A stretch of 34,810 nt of DNA from Marivita sp. (GTDB taxonomy: Bacteria; Pseudomonadota; Alphaproteobacteria; Rhodobacterales; Rhodobacteraceae). Below, piece after piece: positions 24,051-33,888 of this stretch. Below the pieces are notes generated by a model. That model was given only the letters and a program-made list of their open reading frames with translations. It had not been told where the DNA came from and did not search any database. Made by a program: the position numbers and the translations under genes. The stretch spans positions 1-34,810 of the forward strand of contig NZ_JAEPMO010000028.1 in the NCBI RefSeq assembly GCF_017643905.1, read 5' to 3'. The first letter of the stretch is position 1. Every line of letters begins with the position of its first letter.

Positions 24051-25208
24051 ATGATGCGGAACTCAAGCCGTGGGGCGGTTGATCCCTTTATCGTGATGGA
24101 TGTCATGGAAGCCGCGCGGCAAGCCGAAGAGGCCGGTCGCCACATTATCCATATGGAAGTGGGGCAACCGGGCACTCCGGCGCCTGCGGTATCACGCGAT
24201 GCGCTGGCCAAAGCGATGAGCGACAATCCGCTGGGATATACGGTTGCTTTGGGGTTACCCGCGCTGCGTCAGCGCATCGCGCAGCTCTATGGCGACTGGT
24301 ACGATGTCGATCTTGATCCAGCGCGTGTCGTGGTGACCCCCGGATCGTCAGGCGGTTTCATCCTGGCCTTTTCGGCGCTTTTCGATGCCGGGGACCGGAT
24401 CGCGCTTGGGGCACCGGGCTATCCGTCCCACCGCCAGATCATGAAATCGCTCAACCTTGTCCCGGTCGAGGTTCAGACCCGCGCCGAGGCCCGGTATCAG
24501 TTGGAGCCGTCCGACCTGACCGGGCTGGATTACCAAGGCATGATGGTTGCCTCGCCCGCCAATCCAACCGGTACGATGTTGGACAAGGACGCGCTTGGCG
24601 CGCTGATCGGCGCGGCGCAGGACAAGGGCGCGGCCTTCCTCTCGGACGAGATTTATCACGGCATCGAATACGACCGGAAAGCGGTGACGGCATTGCAGAT
24701 CAGCGATGATGTCTGCGTCATCAACTCGTTCTCCAAGTATTTCAGCATGACAGGCTGGCGTGTGGGCTGGCTTGTTTTGCCCCCTGACAATGTGCGGCAG
24801 GTCGAACGTCTGGCGCAAAACATGTTCATCTGTGCGCCGCATGCGGCGCAGGTGGCGGCCCTAGCTGCGATGGATGCGGGTGAAGAGCTTGAGGCCAATA
24901 TGGCAGTCTACCGCGAAAACCGCCGCCTGATGATCGAAGGTCTACCCAATGCTGGCTTTGATCGGATCGCGCCGCCCGATGGGGCGTTCTATGTCTATGC
25001 TGACATCTCACATTTGACCGATGACGGCCGCGCCTTTGCCCGTGCCATTCTGGATGAGGCGGGCGTTGCCGTGACCCCGGGTCTTGATTTCGACCCGGTG
25101 CGCGGCGGCGGTACGCTGCGCTTTTCCTATGCGCGAGCGACGGCGGATATTCTGGAAGGTCTGGACCGGCTCGAACGGTTCATGCGCGCGAAAGGCCATA
25201 TCGCCTGA
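24051..25208 (+). CDS. PLP-dependent class I/II aminotransferase
   Basis: 385 residues, fold-type I aminotransferase. Motifs are GQPGTPAP and YTVALGLPALR near the N-terminus, ASPANPTG (Asn171), DEIYHGIEY (Asp199, Tyr202) and the PLP lysine K229 in NSFSKYFSMTGWRVGW. The Arg of FSYARA near the C-terminus would bind the substrate carboxylate. GGGAGAG precedes ATG 24051, with ATG 24054 as an equal alternative. The amino acid substrate is not evident. It is divergent from the M48 protease gene, with only 53 bases between them. Confidence 0.9.
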   Translation: MMRNSSRGAVDPFIVMDVMEAARQAEEAGRHIIHMEVGQPGTPAPAVSRDALAKAMSDNPLGYTVALGLPALRQRIAQLYGDWYDVDLDPARVVVTPGSSGGFILAFSALFDAGDRIALGAPGYPSHRQIMKSLNLVPVEVQTRAEARYQLEPSDLTGLDYQGMMVASPANPTGTMLDKDALGALIGAAQDKGAAFLSDEIYHGIEYDRKAVTALQISDDVCVINSFSKYFSMTGWRVGWLVLPPDNVRQVERLAQNMFICAPHAAQVAALAAMDAGEELEANMAVYRENRRLMIEGLPNAGFDRIAPPDGAFYVYADISHLTDDGRAFARAILDEAGVAVTPGLDFDPVRGGGTLRFSYARATADILEGLDRLERFMRAKGHIA

Positions 25209-25244
25209 CCGGATCCGCACTGTCCTCAGAACAGCGAATCCGGT
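25208..25244 (+). terminator. Imperfect hairpin after the aminotransferase gene
   Basis: ACCGGAT/ATCCGGT outer stem (25208-25214 with 25238-25244) plus inner CG and CTGT/ACAG pairs around a 7-base loop, beginning at the stop codon. It lacks a T-run, so terminator function is tentative. Confidence 0.35.
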
Positions 25245-25285
25245 AATGTTCCACCAAAGGCCCGGTCAGAGGCCATGGTGAGTGA

Positions 25286-26503
25286 ATGAGCGGTGTTCTG
25301 AAACGGATTGTGGCCTTTGTGCTATGTGCGGTGCTTGCAGGGCCGGTGCTGTCACAAGATCTCGGCGCTTTGGCGCGGTTCGAGACGGGCAATGTGCGCG
25401 ATCGATGGGGCGCGACAGAGCTGCGGCTCGAGATCAGCCAAGGTGTGCCGTGGCGGGTGTTCACAATGACAAATCCGAACCGGCTGGTGATGGATTTCCG
25501 CGAAGTTCAGTGGGGCGAGGTTGATCCCAACACTCTGAACGCGTCGGACAGGATTTCGGCGGTGCGCATGGGCGCTTACCGTCCCGGTTGGTCCCGGCTG
25601 GTTGCCGACCTTGCAGAGCCCATGAGTGTCCAAACTGCCGAACTTGCCACCGATGCCTCTGACGGTGGGGCAACGATCACCGTCAAACTGCAAAGGACCG
25701 ATCAGGCCGATTTTGATCAGACCGCCGGTGCGCCCCGGGATCCGCGCTGGGATTTGCCAGCACCGGCTTTGGTGGACACCATGCCACCGCGCGATCCCAA
25801 CCGCGTCAGGATCGTGCTAGACCCCGGGCATGGAGGCATTGATCCGGGTGCGGAACGGGACGGGATCACCGAGGCCAACCTCATGCTGACCTTTGGGCGC
25901 GAATTGCAGGACGTCTTGCGCCGGGCCGGGGGCTTTGATGTCATTCTCACCCGGGATGGCGACTATTTCGTGTCTCTTGAAGCGCGGGTCGCTCTGGCGC
26001 GGGATGCCGGGGCGGACCTTTTCATTTCGCTCCACGCTGACGCATTGGCCGAAGGCGAGGCGCGGGGCGCTGCGATTTACGTGTTGTCGGAAGATGCCTC
26101 GGACGCCGCGTCGGCCGCCTTGGCCGAGCGGCACAACCGCGATGACTTGCTGGCGGGTCTTGATCTGAGCCAGTCCGACGACCGTGTCGCCAATGTGCTG
26201 ATGAGCCTTGCGCGTCTGGACAATGCGCCACGCAGCGAGGCTTTGGCCAAACATATGCTGGAGGGCATCCGCAATGCGGTGGGACGGGTCCACAAACGCC
26301 CGTTGCGCAGCGCTGGCTTTTCCGTGCTCAAGGCGGCGGACATCCCGTCCGTGTTGCTTGAGGTCGGGTTTCTGTCAACCGAGGAAGACCTGAAGAACCT
26401 CAGCGATCCGATCTGGCGGCAGGGGATGGCCGCAGGTATCCGGGATGGCATCATCGCATGGCGCGACGAAGACCGCGCGCTGGCGCCTCTCAGGCGGAAC
26501 TGA
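25286..26503 (+). CDS. amiC: N-acetylmuramoyl-L-alanine amidase (AmiC-like, AMIN plus Amidase_3)
   Basis: Periplasmic zinc amidase that splits septal peptidoglycan, 405 residues. It has a signal peptide (about 1-23, ending VLSQ), an AMIN localisation domain (about 35-135) and an Amidase_3 domain (about 174-400). Zinc and catalytic residues are H182 (DPGHGG), E196 (ITEANL), H250 (ISLHAD) and E359 (LLEVGF). The start ATG 25286 gives the signal peptide directly, with GGTGAG upstream. PBP1A follows 114 bases later on the same strand, a wall-synthesis/hydrolysis pairing common in this group. Confidence 0.93.
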   Translation: MSGVLKRIVAFVLCAVLAGPVLSQDLGALARFETGNVRDRWGATELRLEISQGVPWRVFTMTNPNRLVMDFREVQWGEVDPNTLNASDRISAVRMGAYRPGWSRLVADLAEPMSVQTAELATDASDGGATITVKLQRTDQADFDQTAGAPRDPRWDLPAPALVDTMPPRDPNRVRIVLDPGHGGIDPGAERDGITEANLMLTFGRELQDVLRRAGGFDVILTRDGDYFVSLEARVALARDAGADLFISLHADALAEGEARGAAIYVLSEDASDAASAALAERHNRDDLLAGLDLSQSDDRVANVLMSLARLDNAPRSEALAKHMLEGIRNAVGRVHKRPLRSAGFSVLKAADIPSVLLEVGFLSTEEDLKNLSDPIWRQGMAAGIRDGIIAWRDEDRALAPLRRN

Positions 26504-26617
26504 CCAAGCCGCCGTGACCCTGCGTCATAGGCAACCGACTGCCGGTTCGAACGGCAATGTGTTTTGACCAAGCGCCCCCAATTTTGTAGGGGTACGGAAC
26601 TGAAACAGAGGCAAACC

Positions 26618-29170
26618 GTGATCAGATTCATCCTGTCATTCTTCGGGGCCATCTTCACCCTTGTCACCATGGGCATGTTCATGGTGGCAATTGGCGTGGG
26701 TGGTATCTTCTGGATGTACAGCCGCGATCTGCCCAGCCACGAAAGCCTTGCGCAATACACCCCGCCGACGATCAGCCGGATCTATTCGGGCGAAGGCCGG
26801 ATCATCGACGAATTCGCGCAGGAGCGCCGTCTGTTCACTCCGGCGAACGAAATCCCCGATCTGGTCAAACAGGCATTCATTTCTGCCGAAGACAAGAATT
26901 TCTACGAACACAAAGGCTATGACCTGCGCGGCATCGCGGCGGCGGCGTTTGATGCGGTTGCGTCGGGCGGACGTGATGTGCGCGGGGCGTCGACCATCAC
27001 CCAACAGGTGATGAAGAACTTCCTGCTGTCCGGTGACCGTCAGGCGGAACGCAAGATCAAGGAAATCATCCTCGCATCGCGCATCGAAGAGACGCTGAGC
27101 AAGGAAAAGATCCTTGAACTTTACATGAACGAGATCTTCCTCGGTCAGAACTCCTATGGTGTCACTGCCGCGGCGCAGACCTATTTCAACAAGTCCTTGG
27201 TGGAACTTGCCCCCCACGAGGCTGCAACGCTGGCCTCGATGCCCAAAGCGCCGTCTGAATTCCACCCGGTGCGCCGCAAGGACCGTCTGCTGGCGCGGCG
27301 AAACTTCGTGCTGAAAGAGATGTTCGAGAACGGTTATATCGCCAAACAGGTTTACGATTCAGAAGTCGCGATGCCGCTCCGTTCCGTTCAAAACGGCGAC
27401 TATGACCCGTTCCGCGATGCCCTGCCGCCCCGCAACTACTTCACCGATGAAATCCGTCGTCAGCTGAGCGAAGATTTCGGCGAGGGCGAATTCTTCTCGG
27501 GCGGTTTCAGTGTGCGGGCAACGCTTGATCCCGAGTTGCAGGTCGAAGCAGAAGATGCGCTGCAACGCGCGCTTGAAAGCTATGATCGATCACAAGGCGT
27601 CTGGCGCGGCACAGGCAAGACCATTCCGGCAGATCAGTTGACCAGCACCGATGCTTGGCGCGAAGCCTTGGCGTCTGTTGAAATCGCTCGCGACATCCGT
27701 CTTGAAAACCCGTGGTATCCAGCCGTTGTGCTCGAGGTCGGAACAAACGACGCGCGCATCGGGATCGAAGGCGTGCCGGATGACGAGGACGGTCACTGGA
27801 TTCCTGCCAATGATGTGCAGTGGGCGCGCAAGCGCAACGATGACGGATCGCTTGGCCGCAAAGGTCAGGTTGCTGGTGATCTGCTTGAGGTCGGCGATGT
27901 CGTGCATGTGCGCCGCATGACAGCGGACAACGATGGCAGTTTCATTCGCTGGACGTTGCGGCAGGTGCCCGAAGTGCAGGGCGCGTTCATGGCGATGGAC
28001 GTGAACAACGGTCGTGTCATCGCCATGCAGGGTGGTTTCAGCTACCAGCATTCGGTGTTCAATCGTGCGACGCAAGCACAACGCCAGCCGGGGTCAAGCT
28101 TCAAACCCTTCGTTTTCGCCGCGGCGTTGGACAGCGGCTATTCGCCTGCGACGATCGTCGTTGATGCCCCGATCGAGATCGACACTCCGCAGGGCATCTG
28201 GCGCCCGCAGAACGCGTCCAACAAATTCTATGGCCCCACACCTCTGCGCACCGGGATCGAACAATCCCGGAACCTGATGACGATCCGTCTCGCGCAGGAA
28301 GTCGGCATGGATATTGTCGCACAATATGCCGAGAAATTCGGGGTTTATGACAATATGGGCCGCGTTCTCGCCAACTCATTGGGGGCGGACGAAACCACGC
28401 TTTACAAGATGGTCGCGGCCTATGCGATGTTCGCCAATGGTGGCGAACGAGTGGAACCCACCTTGGTGGACCGGGTGCAGGATCGCTATGGCAACACCGT
28501 CTACCGCCACGATCAGCGCGTCTGCCAGGATTGTACATTGGCCAGCCTGCAACCGGGCCGTGGCCCCACTGTGACGAGTGATCGTGAGCGTGTGATGAAC
28601 GCGGTCACGGCCTACCAGCTCACATCCATGATGGAGGGTGTGGTGGAACGCGGCACAGCACGAAGCACGGTCAACCTGCCAGTTCCGACAGCAGGCAAGA
28701 CTGGTACGACAAATGACGCGAAGGATGTGTGGTTCGTCGGCTTTACATCGAACATCGTGGCGGGCTGCTATATTGGCTACGACCAGCCGCGCAGCCTTGG
28801 ACGCGGTGCGTCGGGTGGCGGGATGTGCGGCCCGGTGTTTAACGCCTTCATGCAAAAGGCCGTGGCCAAATACGGTGGCAGCGCATTCAAGCCGCCGGAA
28901 AGCTGCCAGTTCATCAAAATCGACCGTAACACCGGGGCGCGCCTGTCTGACTCGGCCAGCGGTGACAACGTCGTGGCCGAGTGTTTCCGCGAAGGCGAAG
29001 AGCCGATCTTCGGTATCCAGTTCGACGGTGGTTTCGCGATGGGGTCAAACTTTGAACTCTACAGCTCCAGTGGCCAACCGTCCAAACAGGTCACCACGTC
29101 AAGCGGTGGAACTGCGATCGTCGGTCCAAAAGCGTCGTTTGGGACCCTTTCCTCGGGTGGCCTTTACTGA
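26618..29170 (+). CDS. mrcA: Penicillin-binding protein 1A (class A, transglycosylase/transpeptidase)
   Basis: 850-residue bifunctional cell-wall synthase. An N-terminal membrane anchor (about 2-34) is followed by a GT51 glycosyltransferase with catalytic Glu in SAEDKNFYEHKG (E91) and GASTITQQVMKN. An OB-like insert precedes a transpeptidase with SSFK (Ser493, in PGSSFKP), SRN and KTGTT motifs. GTG 26618 is chosen: AGAGG stands about seven bases upstream and the protein then begins MIRFILSFFGA, the form typical of related PBP1A. A TTG start at 26564 would add 18 basic residues before the anchor. Confidence 0.95.
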   Translation: MIRFILSFFGAIFTLVTMGMFMVAIGVGGIFWMYSRDLPSHESLAQYTPPTISRIYSGEGRIIDEFAQERRLFTPANEIPDLVKQAFISAEDKNFYEHKGYDLRGIAAAAFDAVASGGRDVRGASTITQQVMKNFLLSGDRQAERKIKEIILASRIEETLSKEKILELYMNEIFLGQNSYGVTAAAQTYFNKSLVELAPHEAATLASMPKAPSEFHPVRRKDRLLARRNFVLKEMFENGYIAKQVYDSEVAMPLRSVQNGDYDPFRDALPPRNYFTDEIRRQLSEDFGEGEFFSGGFSVRATLDPELQVEAEDALQRALESYDRSQGVWRGTGKTIPADQLTSTDAWREALASVEIARDIRLENPWYPAVVLEVGTNDARIGIEGVPDDEDGHWIPANDVQWARKRNDDGSLGRKGQVAGDLLEVGDVVHVRRMTADNDGSFIRWTLRQVPEVQGAFMAMDVNNGRVIAMQGGFSYQHSVFNRATQAQRQPGSSFKPFVFAAALDSGYSPATIVVDAPIEIDTPQGIWRPQNASNKFYGPTPLRTGIEQSRNLMTIRLAQEVGMDIVAQYAEKFGVYDNMGRVLANSLGADETTLYKMVAAYAMFANGGERVEPTLVDRVQDRYGNTVYRHDQRVCQDCTLASLQPGRGPTVTSDRERVMNAVTAYQLTSMMEGVVERGTARSTVNLPVPTAGKTGTTNDAKDVWFVGFTSNIVAGCYIGYDQPRSLGRGASGGGMCGPVFNAFMQKAVAKYGGSAFKPPESCQFIKIDRNTGARLSDSASGDNVVAECFREGEEPIFGIQFDGGFAMGSNFELYSSSGQPSKQVTTSSGGTAIVGPKASFGTLSSGGLY

Positions 29171-29268
29171 TCTGTCCACGCCAATCGCACAGGTCGCGCT
29201 GCCTTGAAGGGGCGGCGTGGCTGGTCTATCACCAAGTCTGACCAAGGCCCGAGCATACAGGATCGCCA

Positions 29269-30393
29269 ATGCGCGCTGAAATCCAGAACACCGTTGAACA
29301 GATTGAAAAATCCCTCAAGCTGCTGGCGCAACGACTGAATTGGGACACCGCTCAGCACCGGCTGGAGGAATTCAACGCGCGTGTCGAGGATCCGAACCTC
29401 TGGGACAACCCGGAAGCGGCGCAGAAACTGATGCGCGAGCGGCAGATGCTCGTCGACGCCATCGAGACCTACAGCTCGATCAAGCAAGACCTCAAAGACA
29501 ATGTCGAAATGATCGAGCTTGGCGAAATGGAGGATGACAAGGAAGTCGTCGCCGATGCCGAGGGTGCGCTGAAAGCGCTGGCCGACAAAGCCTCAAAGAA
29601 GGAACTTGAAGCGCTGCTTGATGGCGAAGCGGATGGCAACGACACCTTCCTTGAAATCAACTCGGGCGCGGGTGGCACGGAGAGCTGCGACTGGGCCAAC
29701 ATGCTGGCGCGGATGTATGTCCGCTGGGCCGAACAGCATGGCTACGAGGTGGAATTGCAATCGGAAACTCCGGGTGAAGAAGCGGGTATCAAATCTGCTG
29801 CCTACAAAATTACGGGCCCGAACGCCTATGGCTGGCTCAAGTCGGAATCCGGCGTGCATCGCCTTGTACGGATTTCGCCCTTCGACAGCGCCGCAAAACG
29901 CCACACGTCATTCTGTTCGGTCTGGGTCTACCCGGTTGTGGACGACAATATCGAGATCGAGGTGAACCCGTCCGACATCCGGATCGACACCTATCGGTCC
30001 TCGGGTGCGGGTGGTCAGCACGTCAACACCACCGACTCGGCGGTGCGGATCACCCACATGCCGACCGGGATCGTCGTGACCAGTTCGGAAAAGTCGCAGC
30101 ACCAGAACCGTGATATCGCGATGAAGGCGCTGAAATCCCGCCTCTACCAGATGGAGCTGGACCGCCGGAACGAGGCGATCAACGCCGCACATGAGGCCAA
30201 GGGCGATGCGGGTTGGGGCAACCAGATCCGGTCCTACGTTCTGCAGCCATACCAGATGGTCAAGGATCTCCGCACCGGGCATGAAACCTCGGACACGAAA
30301 GGTGTGCTGGATGGCGATCTCGACCCGTTCATGGCGGCCACACTGGCGATGAACGTATCAGGCAAATCCCGCGCCGACGCCCGCGCCGACTAG
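29269..30393 (+). CDS. prfB: Peptide chain release factor 2
   Basis: 374-residue class I release factor that recognises UGA/UAA. The anticodon-like SPF tripeptide is at 203-205 and the catalytic GGQ at 248-250 ([17 protein letters not shown]). The reading frame is continuous from ATG 29269, so the autoregulatory +1 frameshift found near codon 25 of many bacterial prfB genes is absent. Placement after PBP1A (98 bases) is seen in related genomes. Confidence 0.96.
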   Translation: MRAEIQNTVEQIEKSLKLLAQRLNWDTAQHRLEEFNARVEDPNLWDNPEAAQKLMRERQMLVDAIETYSSIKQDLKDNVEMIELGEMEDDKEVVADAEGALKALADKASKKELEALLDGEADGNDTFLEINSGAGGTESCDWANMLARMYVRWAEQHGYEVELQSETPGEEAGIKSAAYKITGPNAYGWLKSESGVHRLVRISPFDSAAKRHTSFCSVWVYPVVDDNIEIEVNPSDIRIDTYRSSGAGGQHVNTTDSAVRITHMPTGIVVTSSEKSQHQNRDIAMKALKSRLYQMELDRRNEAINAAHEAKGDAGWGNQIRSYVLQPYQMVKDLRTGHETSDTKGVLDGDLDPFMAATLAMNVSGKSRADARAD

Positions 30394-30419
30394 GGCCAGC
30401 GGTTTCCCGAAGAGGTGGA

Positions 30420-30463
30420 ATTTTCCGGTCACGGAAAATCGGCGATGCGTCGACGCATCGCCG
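30420..30463. terminator. Two abutting perfect hairpins after prfB
   Basis: ATTTTCCG-GTCA-CGGAAAAT (30420-30439, 8-bp stem) is directly followed by a 10-bp stem with loop TCGA (30440-30463, arms CGGCGATGCG/CGCATCGCCG). Both lie in the 148-base gap before the DUF2189 gene. They may terminate prfB or be a small intergenic repeat element. Confidence 0.5.
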
Positions 30464-30541
30464 CGCATCACGAACGTGTTGCCAAATCCCGCCGCAATCG
30501 CTTTCATGCGAGGGCGCGAACGTCATGCTGGGGAGCAAGGC

Positions 30542-31333
30542 ATGAGGGAGACCCCTGAACTTGGTGTGTCGACACTGGGGCCAGTGTCGTCTGAGATTTT
30601 TCGCACCGCATTGCGTCGTGGATGGAACGACCTGATCAGGGCACCGGGCTACGCGCTGTTCTTCTCCGGTGTCTATGTCGTGACAGGCTGGATCATCACA
30701 TGGATCACCCTGTGGTCCGGGACAACCTACTGGCTGGTGCTCGCTGCCATCGGCTTTCCACTGATCGGCCCCTTTGCCGCAGTCGGCTTCTATGAAGTCA
30801 GCCGTCGGTTGGAACAGGGCGATCCTTTGGTGCCATCAGAAATCCTGAGTGTCGTCGTGCAACAATCACGGCGGCAATTGCCTTCGATCTGCGCGATCAT
30901 CATCATGGTGTTCCTGTTCTGGTTCTTTCTGGCCCACATGATCTTCGCGCTGTTCCTTGGTCTGAGCACGATGACGAATATCTCGACGTCGCCTGATGTC
31001 TTCCTGTCTGCAAACGGGTTGATGATTCTGGCGGTGGGAAGTCTCGTCGGTGCTCTGTTCGCGATCCTGCTGTTCAACCTCACAGTGATCGCGCTGCCGC
31101 TCCTGTTGGACCGAGAGGTGGATTTCGTGACCGCCATGATAACATCGTTCCAATATGTGATGTCCCAGCCGGTTCTGATGCTGGGATGGGGCGCGTTCAT
31201 TGCGGTGACGACATTTGTCGCGCTGCTGCCGGGTTTTCTCGGGCTGTTCATCGCGTTGCCGGTTCTGGGACACGCGACGTGGCACCTTTACGATCAGGTG
31301 CGTCACCCGCCGATCCGGCAGGTCAGCGAATGA
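30542..31333 (+). CDS. DUF2189-domain membrane protein
   Basis: 263-residue integral inner-membrane protein with about six hydrophobic segments (around 38-58, 62-85, 118-145, 158-185, 190-205, 215-245). The stretch [20 protein letters not shown] and a [10 protein letters not shown] turn match the DUF2189 family common in Rhodobacteraceae, whose function is unknown. ATG 30542 is supported by GGGGAG six bases upstream; a longer frame from 30476 would read across poorly conserved sequence. It follows prfB on the same strand and is convergent with the Rieske operon. Confidence 0.85.
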   Translation: MRETPELGVSTLGPVSSEIFRTALRRGWNDLIRAPGYALFFSGVYVVTGWIITWITLWSGTTYWLVLAAIGFPLIGPFAAVGFYEVSRRLEQGDPLVPSEILSVVVQQSRRQLPSICAIIIMVFLFWFFLAHMIFALFLGLSTMTNISTSPDVFLSANGLMILAVGSLVGALFAILLFNLTVIALPLLLDREVDFVTAMITSFQYVMSQPVLMLGWGAFIAVTTFVALLPGFLGLFIALPVLGHATWHLYDQVRHPPIRQVSE

Positions 31334-31346
31334 TGGGCTGATCCGC

Positions 31347-31580
31347 TCAGAGGTCGGACGGGGCAGGGGTGTCCCTTCCCATTCGCACCAGCGCCTGCTT
31401 CAAATCGGAACTGCGCGTGTCTCCGGCTTCGAGCGCAAAGACATAGGCATGAGTGAGGTAAAACCCCGCTGCCTGTTCTGTCGTTGCCGCATCCGCCGCT
31501 TGGCGATACAGGCGGATCAAAGCATCCATGTCGCCACGGGCATGAGCGTCCAGCAAGGCCTGATCCAGAGCATCGGTCAT
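31347..31580 (-). CDS. Small helical protein coupled to the Rieske oxygenase
   Basis: 77 residues, predicted helical and TPR-like in style (ALLDAHARGDMDALIRLYRQ, AAGFYLTHAYVFALEAGD). No named family is recognised. ATG 31580 overlaps the oxygenase stop (ATGA, 31577-31580), so translation is coupled. Function is unknown; it could assist the oxygenase. The frame could begin further upstream at 31631, but that would overlap the oxygenase gene more. Confidence 0.7.
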   Translation of the reverse strand: MTDALDQALLDAHARGDMDALIRLYRQAADAATTEQAAGFYLTHAYVFALEAGDTRSSDLKQALVRMGRDTPAPSDL

Positions 31581-32725
31581 TTGCCCGAGCGATGTTCTGC
31601 AATCCGGCTTGCCGCCCATCGGTGGAAGCAATGCGTCGGCCCGTCCATGGCCGGTGAAAACCGCCCGCCGTCAAAACCCGGCGCGCTCCGACCACGCTGC
31701 ATGCCTTCCACGACAAAGATGTCTTCTTCGAAAACAACCTTCCACTGTTCCGCATTCCGCTGGCGCAAAGCCTCATCCGTGTTCGGGCTGGCGTAATAGA
31801 GATGCACGAACTCTTCCGTTTCGGCCGGCCCGTTCGGACGCAGAACAATCGCAAAGGCGTGGTCGCGGTGGACACCCAGAAGAACATTGGGGTAGATCGC
31901 CAGGTATTCCGCGCCTGCGTCCCATTTGGCATCCAGATCGTCGAAATCCGGGAAGATCGCGCCTGCCTCTGACGTCAGTTGGCGATAGACCAGCGTGCCC
32001 TGGCCCGACGTCAGGCCGTCCATTTCGATATTGTAGTGATCTTCCAGCCGGGAATAGCTGTTCAATCCCGGATGCACCCAAGGCAGATGGTAGCTTTCGC
32101 AGTAATTCTCGACCGCCAGCTTCCAATTTGCCTTCACTGTCAACGTGAATTGGCTGTCTGGGCCGCCATGATGGATCGGCTGCTCATAGTCTGACCAGCG
32201 CGCGATCACATCCGCCATGGCCTCATCGAACGCTGGCGCAGTGCCGGACAGGTTGATCCAGACCACGTCCCTCCAGACATGGCTGCGCACGTCGATCAGA
32301 CCCAGCGTGTTGCGGTCCATCTCGGCATGAGAGTTGAACCCCGGCCCGCCCACATGGGGCGTCGCCACCAGTTGGCCTTGGGTGCTGTAGCACCAGGAGT
32401 GATAGGGACAGCGGATCGCGCCTTCGATCTTCCGCGGCGCCTCGACCAGGATCATGCCGCGATGTCGGCAGATGTTCTGGAAGACGCGAACGGTCTTGTC
32501 GCGGCCGCGGATCAGCAATAGCGGGATGCCAAGGAACGTGATTGGGACAGCGTCCCCCGGTTCTGGCACATCTGACGCCACGGCCAACCCGGCCCAACCC
32601 GCGCCGAAAAGCGCATGGCTTTCCTCGGTGAACTTCTCGGGATCGGTATAATGCGCATTTGGAAGCCCTCGTGCTTGGGCTGTCGGTCTCTGCACATCTG
32701 ACAACAGGGGATCAAGAACCGTCAT
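31577..32725 (-). CDS. Rieske non-heme iron oxygenase, alpha subunit
   Basis: 382-residue ring-hydroxylating-type oxygenase subunit. The Rieske cluster ligands are C86-x-H88 and C106-xx-H109, with the usual 17-residue spacing. The mononuclear iron ligands are H213, H218 (ENYCESYHLPWVHPG) and D335 (EEDIFVVEGMQRG). The residue bridging the two centres is Glu210, where aromatic dioxygenases have Asp. A Glu there is known from quaternary-ammonium oxygenases such as carnitine monooxygenase. AGGAGGT (minus strand) lies just before ATG 32725. No reductase or ferredoxin gene is adjacent. The substrate is unknown: demethylation or hydroxylation of a methylated amine is one possibility. Confidence 0.88.
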   Translation of the reverse strand: MTVLDPLLSDVQRPTAQARGLPNAHYTDPEKFTEESHALFGAGWAGLAVASDVPEPGDAVPITFLGIPLLLIRGRDKTVRVFQNICRHRGMILVEAPRKIEGAIRCPYHSWCYSTQGQLVATPHVGGPGFNSHAEMDRNTLGLIDVRSHVWRDVVWINLSGTAPAFDEAMADVIARWSDYEQPIHHGGPDSQFTLTVKANWKLAVENYCESYHLPWVHPGLNSYSRLEDHYNIEMDGLTSGQGTLVYRQLTSEAGAIFPDFDDLDAKWDAGAEYLAIYPNVLLGVHRDHAFAIVLRPNGPAETEEFVHLYYASPNTDEALRQRNAEQWKVVFEEDIFVVEGMQRGRSAPGFDGGRFSPAMDGPTHCFHRWAASRIAEHRSGK

Positions 32726-32827
32726 TGCCACCTCCAATGCGTTGATTGGATGTCATGGTCGGCACCCGACCGACGGTGGTCGCGTCCAAACACGACACTC
32801 GCTGCCGCACTTGGACCAATACGATGC

Positions 32828-33622
32828 CTAGTAGAATGGTTCGCCGACGCGCAATTGTGTCCGTTCATAGGCCACAAGATCATTGGCGGAACAAAAACCG
32901 GACTGCCGTGCCGCCCGCCGCACCTTGGCGCCATCGCGTCCCAGGTATTCATAGACAAGCCGTGCGATCCGCGATCCCGCAGTGCTTTCCCGAACCGTGC
33001 GCACGGTGTAGCCGACCCAGTAATTGTTCTGGAAGGACGGCACCTGCGCCAGAAAGTTGAAGGATGTCGTCAGCGCATTTCTGCGGCTGACCAGTCCCGC
33101 GATCCCGCCTTCCTGTGCCATAAGCAATCCGCGAAACTCGCGACTCTTTGGGTCACCGGGCAAGCCCTGTTGCGCCATCGCTTCTTTTGCTTCAAAGCCA
33201 CGCAGAAAGGTTGCCCCGTCCTTCCTGTAGACGTACACAAGTCCTTGTACGAATTGTGTCTCGTCCAGAAAACTGCGACGAACAAATCTGTAAAAACCGG
33301 CAGGAAAAATCGTCTCCTGCAGTTGTGCGACGCCACCGGACAGAAAATCGTTAATTTCCGGATGGTTCAGTAAAGATTTCGATCCAAAGCCGATTTCAGA
33401 CAGGGGTTCAAGAATGATACGTGCGTCCACGTTGAAATATTGGCAGATTCGAAACAGGACGTCCGGTCTTGGGAAACTCTCTCCCGAAAGATACCGATTG
33501 AACTGGGTGCGATTGATTCCGAGGTCCCGGCAAAGTGCTGAGACAGAGTCGGTCGATTTCACCAGTGCTCGAAGATTGGCCCCGAGTGTGTTGCGCAGTT
33601 CGGAGGGACTTGGTCGTGTCAC
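32828..33622 (-). CDS. XRE-type helix-turn-helix transcriptional regulator
   Basis: 264 residues. The N-terminal helix-turn-helix (about 10-70) has LGANLRALVKSTDSVSALCR and INRTQFNRYLSGESFPRPDVL, a pattern of the Cro/CI (XRE) family. The C-terminal 190 residues (FYRFVRRSFLDETQFVQGLVYVYR region) may be a ligand-sensing domain that I cannot name. It lies 102 bases upstream of the Rieske gene on the same strand, so it is a plausible local regulator. Confidence 0.85.
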   Translation of the reverse strand: MTRPSPSELRNTLGANLRALVKSTDSVSALCRDLGINRTQFNRYLSGESFPRPDVLFRICQYFNVDARIILEPLSEIGFGSKSLLNHPEINDFLSGGVAQLQETIFPAGFYRFVRRSFLDETQFVQGLVYVYRKDGATFLRGFEAKEAMAQQGLPGDPKSREFRGLLMAQEGGIAGLVSRRNALTTSFNFLAQVPSFQNNYWVGYTVRTVRESTAGSRIARLVYEYLGRDGAKVRRAARQSGFCSANDLVAYERTQLRVGEPFY

Positions 33623-33888
33623 GTTGAATGGCTTTCAAATCAAACGTTTTAGTTTCGATCACCTTTTAACATCGCGCACTCGTACTCATCATGGTCGGCT
33701 TAGAGTCCAGAGTACCCACTTTGGGGCTCTCCGACCAGAAGTGATGCTAACCAGTATCAATGGTGACGCGAATCCGCGTCAGGGTCAATTGGCGTTGACA
33801 CAAAAATTTCACCTCCCGACGCAGACTGCGGGATGTCCTGACGCCAAGAAAATTAACACATTGGGCTTCTAAGATGGGGAACCTAACT

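Noticed and set aside
26504-26617. TTG 26564 as PBP1A start
   Set aside because: It gives a short basic extension before the membrane anchor; GTG 26618 has a ribosome binding site and the usual N-terminus.
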